Below the pieces are notes generated by a model, which did not search any database, was not told the origin of the DNA, and saw nothing but the letters and a program-made list of their open reading frames with translations. A DNA stretch of 64,000 bases from Nymphaea colorata. Lineage: Eukaryota; Streptophyta; Magnoliopsida; Nymphaeales; Nymphaeaceae. The translations under genes and the position numbers were made by a program. Each line of letters starts with the position of its first letter. The stretch's first letter is position 1. Below, in pieces: positions 62,715-64,000 of this stretch. The stretch spans positions 3,498,001 through 3,562,000 of the forward strand of contig NC_045146.1 in NCBI RefSeq assembly GCF_008831285.2, read 5' to 3'.

Positions 62715-64000
62715 TGTCACACCCCGACCTTTTTGACACTCAAACATTTTTTTTTTCTCAAAACATAAAGCATCGAGATGTGACTACCAAACAATTCAAA
62801 TTGACGATGAGCCAAGCAATTCAAAACAATGGGGCGAACTTTCATTAATATAACCATTTTGTTTCATACAAATTCACATCTATGTGCATGACCAAAATGC
62901 CCCAAAATCAATAACATTGATGCCTAACAAAAAGAAGACATCAATAAAACCAAAACATGACGCGCCGGCACTACAAACGACAATCCCGAAACCACCCCAG
63001 TAGGACGTGAGTGAAGCCATCCGCTCAACCTGTTGCCCCGGGTCCGCCAAAACCTGAAAAAGAAAACAACTGAAGGCTCAGCCTTCGCAGTATGGCAACA
63101 AGCCAGAAAAATGCCAAACCCTCTCAAGTAAGGCTCAAATAAAGGGACAAATATCAACCCATCTATCGTCATGTCACGTCTGAGTGCGACACGTAAAAGC
63201 CACTTGATGGCCACACTAACACAACATCAGTCACATGCGAAGCATGCTTAAACATAACACTTGCATTCATATCAATCACATATACGTCAGTCACATGCAT
63301 TCTGTCAAACACTTTGCATTTTCATTAACTTTAGTGCATTAATAGTTCCTGTGGGTGCAACACAGGCACGTGCACACCGCGGGCGGCCTACAGCCGAGAG
63401 ACAACCCCCGTGGTGGCCCATAACAGTATGGATCCATTTCACCCGCTGCAGCGGTAGAGCACTCATCCCTGGATGTGTGACGTCCAAGGTGAGATACTCA
63501 GCCTTCCCTAGGACACCCAGGTTGGGAAGGCAGGAGCCCAACGCTCCAAGCACAACACACAACAGAACCCTGGGGCCTTGCACCGCCTGCGCTCTGACAG
63601 GCGAGACCAGTGGCAATCAAGGGGAACGTCTCCCAAACACATAGCCACATCCCATTGGCCTCTCATCTCTTAGTTATTCATTCTTATCATTACAGTTACA
63701 CATTCACAAGAAGACTGGCTAACACACGAGGTTAGTACACTTCCCGAGTGCACCTACACCTCCGATTACCTCCACATGAGGTCTATACATACAGTAACAG
63801 TCATTGCTAGCCGTCATACCATACGGGTACAACTACCCTCCAAACATCCATTTGCATCATTGCCCATGGCAATGCATATGCAACAACATACACATTTATA
63901 TCAATCATCACATCAGTCATGTCAATCACCTCTTTGAAAAACATAGCCAATCCACAGAGAGTAGTCTCGATCTGCGGTTGGCTCGTAGCTGTCCTATGCA
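62715..64000. mobile_element. LTR-retroelement-like insertion starting TGTCACACCCCGACC, runs off the right edge
   Basis: At 62715 the gypsy reverse transcriptase stops in mid-motif and a new sequence starts TGTCACACCCCGACC, a start typical of plant LTRs. The 1.3 kb that follows has no pol domain. ORFs at 62924-63214 and 63261-63644 have no recognisable motif. The five bases before it are TGAAC, so that should recur at the far end as target duplication. The family is unassigned. Confidence 0.5.

Overview
This is nuclear DNA of a flowering plant. The evidence is short exons joined by GT-AG introns of very different lengths, plant-specific gene families, and intergenic DNA full of retrotransposon debris, MITEs and long (TA)n microsatellites. 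It is AT-rich. I do not assign a species. Most of the window is not coding.

Host genes, all read from the minus strand by joining exons whose splice phases agree: (1) 1-1729, the 5' part of a G2-like (GARP/MYB-related) transcription factor gene that runs off the left edge. (2) 23393-29835, a complete 8-exon gene for a plant homologue of the Rab3GAP non-catalytic (regulatory) subunit, 439 aa, whose first intron uses a GC donor. (3) 33043-42658, a complete gene for a plant cysteine oxidase (PCO, the N-degron oxygen sensor), 244 aa in 5 coding exons, with a probable 5'UTR exon near 46 kb. Its introns hold a dead hAT transposase, a PIF/Harbinger-like MITE and a degenerate minisatellite. (4) 59352-59811, a STIG1-like cysteine-rich secreted-protein gene whose frame is broken by a 64-bp tandem duplication.

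Mobile DNA: a decayed Ty1/copia element (about 16-20.6 kb) split by a 1.29-kb PIF/Harbinger-like element that carries about 0.75 kb of polypurine/polypyrimidine repeat; a copia primer-binding site and gag remnant (30.3-31.3 kb); copia RNase H scraps at 50.4 and 58.2 kb; a copia 3' end with a short LTR (59.9-60.1 kb); and a minus-strand chromovirus-like Ty3/gypsy pol (60.5-62.7 kb), cut exactly inside its reverse transcriptase by another LTR-like element that continues to the right edge. Small non-autonomous elements are frequent. Two copies of one roughly 330-bp family lie inverted 4.1 kb apart (51.25 and 55.7 kb).

The host genes do not form a pathway together. The right third (47-64 kb) is almost entirely repeat-derived. 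I found no CRISPR array, no rRNA gene and no convincing tRNA gene. No clearly new biological system is visible. The items most worth checking are the nested polypurine element, the STIG1 frame-breaking duplication, the minisatellite in the PCO leader intron, the inverted MITE pair and an unrecognised coding-like fragment at 55.4-55.7 kb.
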